A DNA stretch of 64,000 bases from CAYVUV01 sp964455095. Lineage in GTDB: Bacteria; Desulfobacterota; Binatia; HRBIN30; CADEER01. The notes under the pieces are model-generated. The model did no database searches. It had not been told where the DNA came from and was given only the letters and a program-made list of their open reading frames with translations. The stretch spans positions 1-64,000 of the forward strand of contig CAYVUV010000069.1 in the NCBI GenBank assembly GCA_964455095.1, in the 5' to 3' direction. Position 1 is the stretch's first letter; each line of letters starts with the position of its first letter. Both the position numbers and the translations under genes were made by a program. Positions 54,530 through 62,669 of this stretch are shown here, piece after piece.

Positions 54530-54949
54530 TCAGTCCGCGTCTTCGGCGAGGAACTCCTCGTACTCCTCGCTGCCCATCAGCTCGTCGAGCTCGGCCTCGT
54601 CGGCCACCTCGATCTCGATCAGCCATCCCTCCTGGTAGGGATCTTCGTTGGCCAACTCTGGGTGATCCTCGAGGTCCCCGTTGACGGCCCGCACCGTGCC
54701 GGTGATCGGCGCGATCAGCTCCTGGACCGTGCGCACGGACTCCAGCTCGCCGAACGGCTCGCCCATTTCGATCGGGTCGCCGACGCCGGGCAGCTCGACG
54801 GCGATGATCTCGCCGAGGTCGTGCTGCCCCTGCTCGGAGATGCCGATCTGGGCGCGATCGGCCTCGGCTCGCACCCAGAGGTGGTCCTCGGTGAAGCGCA
54901 ACACCGTCGCCGGACCGGTGTCTTTCTTCTGACGTTTAACTTTTTTCAC
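54530..54949 (-). CDS. GcvH-like protein lacking the lipoyl lysine
   Basis: A 139-residue glycine cleavage H-protein homologue. HLWVRAEADRAQIGISEQGQHDLGEIIAVELPGVGDP and PITGTVRAVNGDLEDHPELANEDPYQEGWL match the family well. The lipoylation site, normally ESVKAxxD, reads ESVRTVQE with Arg73, so it cannot carry lipoate by the usual chemistry. The tail is an acidic extension (MGSEEYEEFLAEDAD) and the head is basic. No glycine decarboxylase, aminomethyltransferase or lipoate genes adjoin. Start is GTG at 54949. A moonlighting or regulatory role is more likely than glycine cleavage. Confidence 0.9.
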   Translation of the reverse strand: MKKVKRQKKDTGPATVLRFTEDHLWVRAEADRAQIGISEQGQHDLGEIIAVELPGVGDPIEMGEPFGELESVRTVQELIAPITGTVRAVNGDLEDHPELANEDPYQEGWLIEIEVADEAELDELMGSEEYEEFLAEDAD

Positions 54950-54958
54950 CGCGCGGTT

Positions 54959-54986
54959 CTTATAAAGGCGTGCTTCGGCGTGTCAA
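54959..54986 (-). promoter_or_regulatory. Strong leaderless-type promoter of GcvH-like gene
   Basis: Minus-strand TTGACA (54981-54986, consensus) and TATAAG (54959-54964) are 16 nt apart. The -10 ends 9 nt before the GTG start, leaving almost no leader. Confidence 0.55.
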
Positions 54987-55012
54987 GCGCTGCGACGAGG
55001 TGCGCGAAGCAC

Positions 55013-55041
55013 TTGAATCCAACGCAGCGCGCTCTTAGCAT
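55013..55041 (+). promoter_or_regulatory. Leaderless-type promoter of MoxR ATPase gene
   Basis: TTGAAT (55013-55018) and TAGCAT (55036-55041) are 17 nt apart; the -10 ends 7 nt before the ATG at 55049. With the GcvH-like promoter it forms a divergent pair within 100 bp. Confidence 0.5.
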
Positions 55042-55048
55042 CAGCCGC

Positions 55049-56167
<1,119 letters not shown>

Positions 56168-56199
56168 GCGCCGTCGCCGGACGGTCGCCGGGCGCGTAC

Positions 56200-57723
56200 A
56201 TGCGCCGGACGCATTGGATCGAATCCGACACCTACGACCGCAGCGCCTACGCCGCGCTCGTCGACGATTCGCCGTCGCTGCAGGCGCTCGAGGCGAGCGG
56301 CGCCAAGCTGCTGCCGCATTTCGACGGCTTCCTGCTCGATCTCTTCGCCCTGCTGTTCAAGCTCAATGTCGTCACACACCCGGCCGAGATCGTCGCGCCG
56401 AGCGCGGGGTTCTACCGCCTGATCCTCGACGAGCTGCGCGCGGCGGCGGCGGTCGAGACGCTGCGCCAGCAGACGGTGCTCGACGAGCCGGTGGCCGGGC
56501 TGGCGACGCTGCTGCTCGGCGAGGCGTTGCTCGAGCTGCTCAAGTCGGAGCGCGTGCTGACGCGCGGCGAGATGCTCGACCTGTGGAACGTGCAGCAGCA
56601 GGAGGAGGAGATCGCCAGCCGCCTCGCGCAGGCGGAAACGGCCGAGACGCTGCGCGCCCAGCGCGAGGGGCAGTCGGCGGAGCGCCAGCTCGCCGAGCTG
56701 CACAACCGCCTGCGGCGCGAGGCGGCGCAGGCCGAGCGGCGCCTCGAGCAGCAGGCGCGGCGCATGGACGAGGACTTCCGCGACGCGGCGGCGCGCAATC
56801 GGACACGCATCACGGCGCCCCTCGAGCGCGTGGCGCAAGAGCTCGAGGGCGCGCGCGAGGAGGCCGAGCGCTGGAGCTTGCAGCTCGGTGCCGGGCACCA
56901 GTCGCCGCCCGGGGCGCAGATCGAGCTCGGCCACCGCCTGGCGCGCAACCCGAAGCTGAAGCGCATGGCGCAGCTGGTCGGGCGCATGCGCGAGAGCGCC
57001 CGCGCCCTGCGCCAGAAGCTCTACGAGCGCGCCAATGCGGAGATGTACGAAGTCGGCACCGGCGCCGAGCTGAGCCGTCTGCTGCCACCGGAGTTGGTCA
57101 GCCTGCGCCATCCGCTGCTGCGGCGCGACTTCGCCCGCCGTTTCCTCGACGGCGCGCTGCTGGTCTACGAGCTGCGCGCGCGCGAGGAGAAGGGGCGCGG
57201 GCCGATGGTGGTGTGCCTCGACGGCAGCTCGTCGATGGCCGGCGACAAGGAGATCTGGTCGAAGGCCGTGACGCTGACGCTGCTCGACATCGCCAGCCGC
57301 CAGCGCCGTCGCTTCCGCTCGATCTGTTTCGCTTCGCCCGAGACGCCGCTACAGATTCTCGATCTCAACCCGCGCCAGCCGTATGCCGTCGAGATGCCCA
57401 ACGTCTTCGCCCTGGCCGAATACTTTCCCGGCGGCGGCACCGATTTCCAGAAGCCGCTGTCGGCGGCGGTCGACTGCCTGCGCCGCAGCCGCGACAAGCG
57501 CGGCGACGTGGTGTTCATCACCGACGGCGAGTGCCGCGTCGACGCGGAGTGGCTGCGCGAGTTCAAGCGCGAGAAGGAGGCGCTGGGTTTCTCGCTGTTC
57601 TCCGTCCTGATCGACGTCGGCGGCTCGAGCTCGCTCGGGGCGCTGAAGGATTTCAGCGATCACATCACCTCGGTGAGCCAGCTCACCAGCGAGGCGACGC
57701 GCGACATCTTCCTCAAGCTGTGA
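56200..57723 (+). CDS. VWA-domain partner of MoxR ATPase (ViaA-like)
   Basis: A 507-residue cytoplasmic protein: N-terminal helical domain, a long coiled-coil region (about 125-215; AEEEIASRLAQAETAE-type heptads), then a von Willebrand A domain about 320-507. The MIDAS metal site is complete: VVCLDGSSSMAG, then GGGTDF and ITDGECRVD. ViaA of E. coli is similar in length and layout. It works with the MoxR ATPase as a metal-dependent adaptor. It ends just before a palindromic repeat. Confidence 0.92.
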   Translation: MRRTHWIESDTYDRSAYAALVDDSPSLQALEASGAKLLPHFDGFLLDLFALLFKLNVVTHPAEIVAPSAGFYRLILDELRAAAAVETLRQQTVLDEPVAGLATLLLGEALLELLKSERVLTRGEMLDLWNVQQQEEEIASRLAQAETAETLRAQREGQSAERQLAELHNRLRREAAQAERRLEQQARRMDEDFRDAAARNRTRITAPLERVAQELEGAREEAERWSLQLGAGHQSPPGAQIELGHRLARNPKLKRMAQLVGRMRESARALRQKLYERANAEMYEVGTGAELSRLLPPELVSLRHPLLRRDFARRFLDGALLVYELRAREEKGRGPMVVCLDGSSSMAGDKEIWSKAVTLTLLDIASRQRRRFRSICFASPETPLQILDLNPRQPYAVEMPNVFALAEYFPGGGTDFQKPLSAAVDCLRRSRDKRGDVVFITDGECRVDAEWLREFKREKEALGFSLFSVLIDVGGSSSLGALKDFSDHITSVSQLTSEATRDIFLKL

Positions 57724-57743
57724 ACCTAGCTGCGTCGTATCGC

Positions 57744-57911
57744 GAGAGGGTTCCTTCTCCCGGAGGGGAGAAGGACAGGATGAGGGGGATGAATTGATCG
57801 GCGAAGCCACCCCCGCCTTAGCGGCTCGCGCAAGACGAAACTGCAACTGTGGCCTTCGGCGCAGTTGAATCCCCCTCACCTTAATCCTCTCCCATCCGGG
57901 AGAGGAAATAA
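57744..57911. repeat. Palindromic repeat with CTCCCATCCGGGAG core
   Basis: Left unit 57744-57796 (GGTTCCTTCTCCCGGAGGGG, then AGGATGAGGGGGATGAATTG) is inverted as right unit 57862-57911 (TTGAATCCCCCTCACCTTAA then CTCCCATCCGGGAGAGG). It fills the gap between the VWA gene and the convergent deoxyhypusine synthase-like gene. The inner arms of the island at 44453-44820 carry the same words. Confidence 0.8.
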
Positions 57912-57917
57912 GAACAG

Positions 57918-58910
57918 TTACTTGGCGCGCCGGCCGCGCGGCGGCCGCTTACTGAGCGCGTCGAGCACCGCGGCGCAGAGTAGCGGGAACATGATCTCGT
58001 GGTGGCCGACCAGCTGATAGCCGCGGCCGTCGGGTGCGGTCGGACGCTGTACGACGTTGACCAGCGGGCGGTAGTGGCGGGTGAAGTCCATGTCGAGCGT
58101 GACCAGGCCGCCGACGGTACAGCCGACGTTGCGCGCCAGGTTGAGCGCCTTCAGAAACACCTCGGGGACGATGACGGCCGAGCCGAGGTTGATGAAGACG
58201 CCGCGGTCGAGGTGCTGGGCGATGCCGGCCAGGCGATGGAAGTCGGCCAGGCTGGCGGCGCCGATGGCGGCGCCGTCGGCCGAGGGGTGCATGTGGATGA
58301 TGTCGGTGCCGACCGCGACGTGCACGGTCACCGGCACGCCGAACCGCACGCCGGCGGCGAGAATGCTGAGCGACACGTGCGGCGGGCGGGCGGCGCGGAT
58401 GGCGTGGCCGACGGCGGTGCCGATCCCGGCGCCGGGATCGGCGGCGATGGCTTCGTTGAGGAAGCGGCCGGTCTCCTCGGCCATGCCGAAGTGGCCGTCG
58501 ACCAGGGCGGGGCCGACGTCCTCGGACGTCGCGCCGTGCCAGGCGAGCTCGAAGTCGTGGATGATGCCGGCGCCGTTCATGCACACGGCCGAGACGATGC
58601 CGCGGCGCATGAGGTCGATGATCAGCGGGCTGAGGCCGACCTTGATCGGGTGCGCGCCCATGCCGAGCACCACGACGCGTCCGGCGCGATGGCAGGCGGC
58701 GATGGCGCCGGCGACGGCGCGCAGGTCGCGGGCCGCGAGCACGTCGGGCAGCGCGGCGAGAAACTGGCCGACCGAGCGCTGCGGCGCCGGCACGCTGCCG
58801 AGCGCGGCGGTGGCGACCTTGCTGCGCCGGCCGGCGAGCGGGTAGGTGCGCACGCGGCGAAGATCGATGGGCGCGTCGAGTGGCGGACGCGAGACCGGCT
58901 TGCGGGGCAT
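57918..58910 (-). CDS. Deoxyhypusine synthase-like protein
   Basis: A 330-residue homologue of deoxyhypusine synthase. VVVLGMGAHPIKVGLSPLIIDLMRRGIVSAVCMNGAGIIHDFELAWHGATSEDVG is the family's NAD/spermidine-site region. The catalytic-lysine segment of true deoxyhypusine synthases (NGADYAVYINT...DEAVSWGK) is not seen; instead the end reads HYRPLVNVVQRPTAPDGRGYQLVGHHEIMFPLL. Bacteria lack eIF5A, so another substrate such as a polyamine is expected. It starts at ATG 58910, 5 nt after the sugar-phosphate isomerase stop, forming a two-gene operon. Confidence 0.9.
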   Translation of the reverse strand: MPRKPVSRPPLDAPIDLRRVRTYPLAGRRSKVATAALGSVPAPQRSVGQFLAALPDVLAARDLRAVAGAIAACHRAGRVVVLGMGAHPIKVGLSPLIIDLMRRGIVSAVCMNGAGIIHDFELAWHGATSEDVGPALVDGHFGMAEETGRFLNEAIAADPGAGIGTAVGHAIRAARPPHVSLSILAAGVRFGVPVTVHVAVGTDIIHMHPSADGAAIGAASLADFHRLAGIAQHLDRGVFINLGSAVIVPEVFLKALNLARNVGCTVGGLVTLDMDFTRHYRPLVNVVQRPTAPDGRGYQLVGHHEIMFPLLCAAVLDALSKRPPRGRRAK

Positions 58911-58915
58911 CGGCG

Positions 58916-59551
58916 TCAGGGGCGGGCGGCGCGGCGCGGGCGACTGGCCGCGCGCTGGCGCGTGCGCGGCCGTGCGACTCCGGCGGCGAGGGCCGTCTCG
59001 ACCAGCTCGCACAGCGCGTGGCCGATGACGATGTGGGTTTCCTGAATGCGCGCGGTGTCGGTCGCACTGTCGACGCACAACAGGTGATCGACGGCACCGG
59101 CCAGCTCGCCGCCGCGACCGCCGGTCAGGCCGACGGTGACGATGCCGAGCGCGCGGCAGCGGGCGACGGCGCGCAGGACGTTGGCGGCGTTGCCGCTGGT
59201 GGAGATGGCGAAGGCGACGTCGCCGCGCCGGCCGAGCGCCTCGAGCTGCTTGGCGAAGACTTCCTCGTAGCCGAAGTCGTTGGCGATGCTGGTCAGCGCC
59301 GACGTGTCGGTGGTCAGCGCCAGCGCCGGCAGCGGCGCGCGCGCCAGCTTGTAGCGGTTGACGAACTCCGCCGCGAGGTGTTGCGCATCGGCCGCACTGC
59401 CGCCGTTGCCGAAGAAAAACAGCGTGCGTCCAGCAGCCAGTGCATCGCGCGTCACGGCGATCACGCCGGCCAGCGCCGCCGCGTGGCGCCGCGCAAAGCG
59501 CTGCTGCGCCGCGACACTCTCGGCAAAGATGCGGCGGATCTCACGCTCCAT
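58916..59551 (-). CDS. gmhA: SIS-domain phosphoheptose isomerase
   Basis: Converts sedoheptulose 7-phosphate to glycero-manno-heptose 7-phosphate, the first step of ADP-heptose synthesis. The 211-residue product contains LFFFGNGGSAADAQHLAAEFVNRY, SIANDFGYEEVF, DVAFAISTSGNAANVL and TARIQETHIVIGHALCELVE, matching GmhA including the catalytic Glu and His. A basic Arg-rich tail of about 20 residues is extra. ATG at 59551 fits GmhA; in-frame ATGs at 59563 and 59569 add little. Coupled to the deoxyhypusine synthase-like gene; other heptose genes are not in the window. Confidence 0.9.
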   Translation of the reverse strand: MEREIRRIFAESVAAQQRFARRHAAALAGVIAVTRDALAAGRTLFFFGNGGSAADAQHLAAEFVNRYKLARAPLPALALTTDTSALTSIANDFGYEEVFAKQLEALGRRGDVAFAISTSGNAANVLRAVARCRALGIVTVGLTGGRGGELAGAVDHLLCVDSATDTARIQETHIVIGHALCELVETALAAGVARPRTRQRAASRPRRAARP

Positions 59552-59679
59552 GGTCTGCGGCATATACAAGAGCGCAAGCCGGCGAGCCAGGCGCCCGATA
59601 TGGGGAAAGAAGGGGCGGCGTGACCACGATCACGGGCTGCAGGGGGGAGGGTCCGAGGCTGCGGCGCCTTCTGCGGCTC

Positions 59680-61320
59680 TTAGCTCGCGCCGGCCGTGAA
59701 CTTCCGCGCCACGACCAGCTCGGGTCGCGGCGAGTCGGCGACGCACTGCTTGAGGAGCGCGGCGTACAGCTCGCGTGCGCGATCGGCTTTGTTCGAAAGC
59801 TCCGCTGCACGGGCCGCGCCGTAGAGGCTGTTGAACCGATTTGGCGCCTCGCGCAGCGACGCCTCGTACGCCTCGAGGGCCCCGGCGGGTTGGTCCATCT
59901 CGAGGAGCATGTCGCCGAGAAGCTCTCGCGCCGGCAGCGGCGGGCCGGGGGTGACGGGATGCTTACCGGTCCGTTCCTCGAGCTGTGCTGCGGCCCGTGC
60001 CATCTTCACGGCCTCGTCCTTTTGCCCTTCGGCGTACGCGAGCCAGGCCGCCGCCGCCAGCCGTGCCGACTCTACCTGGTTGGTCCAGTCGTAGGGGCCG
60101 GCAATGGGCGACTTCTGCAGGTCGGCGCGGATCGTCTCGATCTGGCGCAGCGCCGATCTGGCGCGGTCGAGCGCCCCGGCGCGAGACGCGCCGATCGCCT
60201 GGGCGAAGTACGTGATGGCGGGGGCATAGGGAAAGTTCGCCCAGACCAGCGCCGCAGAGGACGGCTCGAGTTGTGCCGCGGCCCTCCAGTCTCGCCGTTC
60301 CAAGGCAAAGCGGGCGGGAATCGCTGCCAGCGCGTACCCCGCGGCAAACCTCGGATCGTCGAACGTTTTCGCGGCAGCGGCCTCCACGAGGATCTGTCGC
60401 GCGGCCGCCTCGTCGCCAATCTGAAGGTAGGCATACTCGAGGTAATCGAGGGCGTGCAGCGTGTCCATGGAGGCCGCGCCGGGGTGCCGCTGGGCGACGA
60501 GCCGCCGGCCCGCGTCAGCCGACGCGAGGTTCGAGGCGATCGAATCCTGCCAGAGTCCGAGCCGGGTGAAGATGTGCGATGGCATGTGGAGGGCGTGCGG
60601 CGAGTCCGGTGCGATCCGGGAGTAGGCGCGGGCTGCGGGGAGGGCATCGGCGGCCAGCTGCGGATAGTCGAACGAGTGGATCATGTAGTGCGCGATACCC
60701 GGATGCTCCGGCTCGAGGGGCAGGAGGGAGTTCAGAATCGCGGCCGCCTTCTTTTCGTTGGCGAAGGTCGGGTCGCTCGGCGGCGCCGTGCCGAGCAGCG
60801 ACAGGGCGTAGAAGATCTGCGCTTCATGGTCGTCGGGCAACTGCTTCGAGAGTTGCTCGATGGCATCGCGGTAGGCCCGCGCGCGGGTCTGGTGATCGAG
60901 CCGATCGGAGTCGCGATAGAAGGCGCCGATCGCGGCGATGTATCCGCGCTCCCGCTCGGTCCTTGCCCCGAGCTCCGCGGCTTTTCTCGCGGCGGCCGTT
61001 CCCGCTGCCAACTCCTGCGAATTCGGCGGGGCCCAGATCGGGTGGTACCAGGTCATCGCGATTCCCCAGTAAGCCATGGCGCACGAGGGGTCCTTCTCAG
61101 CAACAGCCTCGAACGCGCGCCGCGATTCCTCGTAGCCGAAGGAGTGCAGGAGCGCGACGGCGCGCGTGAACTCGGCGTCCACGCCCTGGCAGGATGTTGG
61201 AAAGTGGACCCTCCCCAAGACCTGCCTTTCACCGTGGGAGTGAAGGTGTTCCTGTGCCGGGACAGCCGGTGCGAGCATTAAGGCGGCGGCGAATCCGATC
61301 GAAAGGCAGGCGCGCCTCAT
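59680..61320 (-). CDS. Secreted TPR-repeat protein
   Basis: A 546-residue exported protein: signal peptide (IGFAAALMLAPAVPAQ), a conserved HSHGERQVLGRVHFPTSC segment, then helical TPR-like repeats to the C-terminus (FTRAVALLHSFGYEESRRAFEAVAEKDPSCAMAYWGIAMTWYHPIW, ALEAYEASLREAPNRFNSLYGAARAAELS). The family is common in environmental bacteria and has no assigned function to my knowledge. HYMIHSFDYPQLA and HALHMPSHIFTRLGLW contribute repeated His residues, perhaps a metal site. ATG 61320 begins the signal peptide; an in-frame ATG at 61359 is less suitable. Monocistronic. Confidence 0.87.
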   Translation of the reverse strand: MRRACLSIGFAAALMLAPAVPAQEHLHSHGERQVLGRVHFPTSCQGVDAEFTRAVALLHSFGYEESRRAFEAVAEKDPSCAMAYWGIAMTWYHPIWAPPNSQELAAGTAAARKAAELGARTERERGYIAAIGAFYRDSDRLDHQTRARAYRDAIEQLSKQLPDDHEAQIFYALSLLGTAPPSDPTFANEKKAAAILNSLLPLEPEHPGIAHYMIHSFDYPQLAADALPAARAYSRIAPDSPHALHMPSHIFTRLGLWQDSIASNLASADAGRRLVAQRHPGAASMDTLHALDYLEYAYLQIGDEAAARQILVEAAAAKTFDDPRFAAGYALAAIPARFALERRDWRAAAQLEPSSAALVWANFPYAPAITYFAQAIGASRAGALDRARSALRQIETIRADLQKSPIAGPYDWTNQVESARLAAAAWLAYAEGQKDEAVKMARAAAQLEERTGKHPVTPGPPLPARELLGDMLLEMDQPAGALEAYEASLREAPNRFNSLYGAARAAELSNKADRARELYAALLKQCVADSPRPELVVARKFTAGAS

Positions 61321-61506
61321 TGCGGGGCTCCCAAGGAAGTTCCACGCTCGCCCAAGCATGATGCGCAAAGTAGCACCGCCACTTCGGGTGCGCGAACGAA
61401 GAGGGCTCCTCCGCCGTCCGGTCCGTCGTGCAGGTAGCATGGGGCCACGGGGGATAGCTCGGCAACGTCAGCATCCGTTGCTGCTCACCGCAGACTGTGG
61501 CGGCGC

Positions 61507-61535
61507 TTTACGAAAGTGTGACAATTGTGTATCAG
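61507..61535 (+). promoter_or_regulatory. Candidate promoter of sorting-tail miniprotein gene
   Basis: TTTACG (61507-61512) and TATCAG (61530-61535), 17 nt apart, lie in a locally AT-rich patch. GGGGAGG at 61550-61556 then gives a normal ribosome site 7 nt before ATG 61564. Confidence 0.4.
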
Positions 61536-61563
61536 GGCAGTCGGTTTCCGGGGAGGTTGCACG

Positions 61564-61743
61564 ATGAAGAGATGGCTGATCACGGTCTTGACCCTGGTGG
61601 GCGCGTCCCCCGTGTACGCCGGGCATTTCGACCAATCGCTGTTCTTCGGTGCGCCGGTTCTGGGGGAAGTCGGGCTGGTGGCGCTTGCCATCGGCCTGGG
61701 GCTTGGCGGCGCCCGGGTCATTCGCAAGCGTCGCGACAAGTAG
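61564..61743 (+). CDS. 59-residue exported protein with C-terminal sorting-like tail
   Basis: A 59-residue protein made almost only of a signal peptide (RWLITVLTLVGASPVYA), a 12-residue middle (GHFDQSLFFGAP) and a C-terminal hydrophobic helix with basic end (VLGEVGLVALAIGLGLGGARVIRKRRDK). The end resembles short protein-sorting tails of the exosortase/rhombosortase kinds, such as IPTL-type tails, but no exact class can be assigned. If both ends are processed only a dozen residues would remain. Ribosome site GGGGAGG and a promoter candidate support expression. It is 46 nt upstream of a sterol desaturase-family gene on the same strand. Confidence 0.75.
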   Translation: MKRWLITVLTLVGASPVYAGHFDQSLFFGAPVLGEVGLVALAIGLGLGGARVIRKRRDK

Positions 61744-61789
61744 TCTCCTCCACGGACGCCGTTACGCGGCGCGCGCTCCGGATGATCGC

Positions 61790-62608
61790 ATGCATGCGGA
61801 AGACCTGACGCCGATACTCTCTACGACGTACCTGGCTATCTGCATCGCCGGCTTCTCGCTGCTGTTGCTGGCCGAGGCCGCCGTCCCGCTCGACCCGGTC
61901 GAATCGGAAAGCGAGCGCACCCGTCATGTGCTGCGCAACTTCTCGCTGTGGGTTTTGGCGGTGCTTCTGGGCGACTGTGTCGTTGGTTCGTGGTTGCTCG
62001 ACATCCCTGGCCGGATGTGGGTGACGACCGCGGGTCTTCTGCACAATGTGCTGGTGCCTTTCCCGGCGCTTATCGTGGCTGGAGTCCTCCTCGTCGACTT
62101 CGGCGAGTATGTGTTTCACCGACTCTGCCATTCCAACCGCTGGCTGTGGTTGATTCATGCCACTCATCACTCGGACGACCGAGTCGACGTGTCCACCGCG
62201 CTGAGGTTCCATCCCGTGGAAACGGCGCTCAACCTGACTTGGAAGACCGGCTTGCTGTGGGTGTGTGGTCTCCCCATGTGGCTGGTGGCGGCGCGCGGGT
62301 TGCTGATGTTGCCGGGCACTTTGATTCAGCATGCCAACGTCCGGCTACCCGACGGCCTGGATCGGGCCATGCGCTGGGTGTTCATCACCCCCGCGCTGCA
62401 CCGGATTCACCATTCGCCGCTGGCGGCCGAGAACAACTCCGACTTCGGCGAGGTGTTCTCGTTCTGGGACCGCATGTTCGGCACCCTGCGCCATGTGCAG
62501 GAGAAGTCATTCCGGTACGGGCTGCCCAATCTGTGCGAAGACCGTTGGCACACCTTGCGCGGGATGCTCCTCACGCCGATCACGGCCCGTCAGCTCTCCG
62601 CGCTCTGA
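61790..62608 (+). CDS. Sterol desaturase/fatty acid hydroxylase family membrane protein
   Basis: A 272-residue di-iron membrane oxygenase. Four to five helices surround the histidine boxes FHRLCHSNRWLWLIHATHHSDDRVD and ALHRIHHSPLAAENNSDFG, which together supply the expected metal ligands. The family hydroxylates or desaturates sterols, fatty acids, carotenoids or ceramides; the substrate cannot be told. It starts at ATG 61790. It may share a transcript with the 59-residue protein and with the downstream exported protein. Confidence 0.93.
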   Translation: MHAEDLTPILSTTYLAICIAGFSLLLLAEAAVPLDPVESESERTRHVLRNFSLWVLAVLLGDCVVGSWLLDIPGRMWVTTAGLLHNVLVPFPALIVAGVLLVDFGEYVFHRLCHSNRWLWLIHATHHSDDRVDVSTALRFHPVETALNLTWKTGLLWVCGLPMWLVAARGLLMLPGTLIQHANVRLPDGLDRAMRWVFITPALHRIHHSPLAAENNSDFGEVFSFWDRMFGTLRHVQEKSFRYGLPNLCEDRWHTLRGMLLTPITARQLSAL

Positions 62609-62669
62609 GGCGGCCCTGTCGCGGCGCTCCATTGACCTGCTGGGCAGCGGCGTGTCAGCAATGCCGCCC

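Noticed and set aside
54530..54949. Functional glycine cleavage H protein
   Set aside because: Lipoyl lysine is Arg73 and no gcvT, gcvP or lipoate genes adjoin.
57918..58910. True deoxyhypusine synthase acting on a translation factor
   Set aside because: The catalytic-lysine segment is missing and bacteria do not encode eIF5A; kept as a synthase-like protein only.
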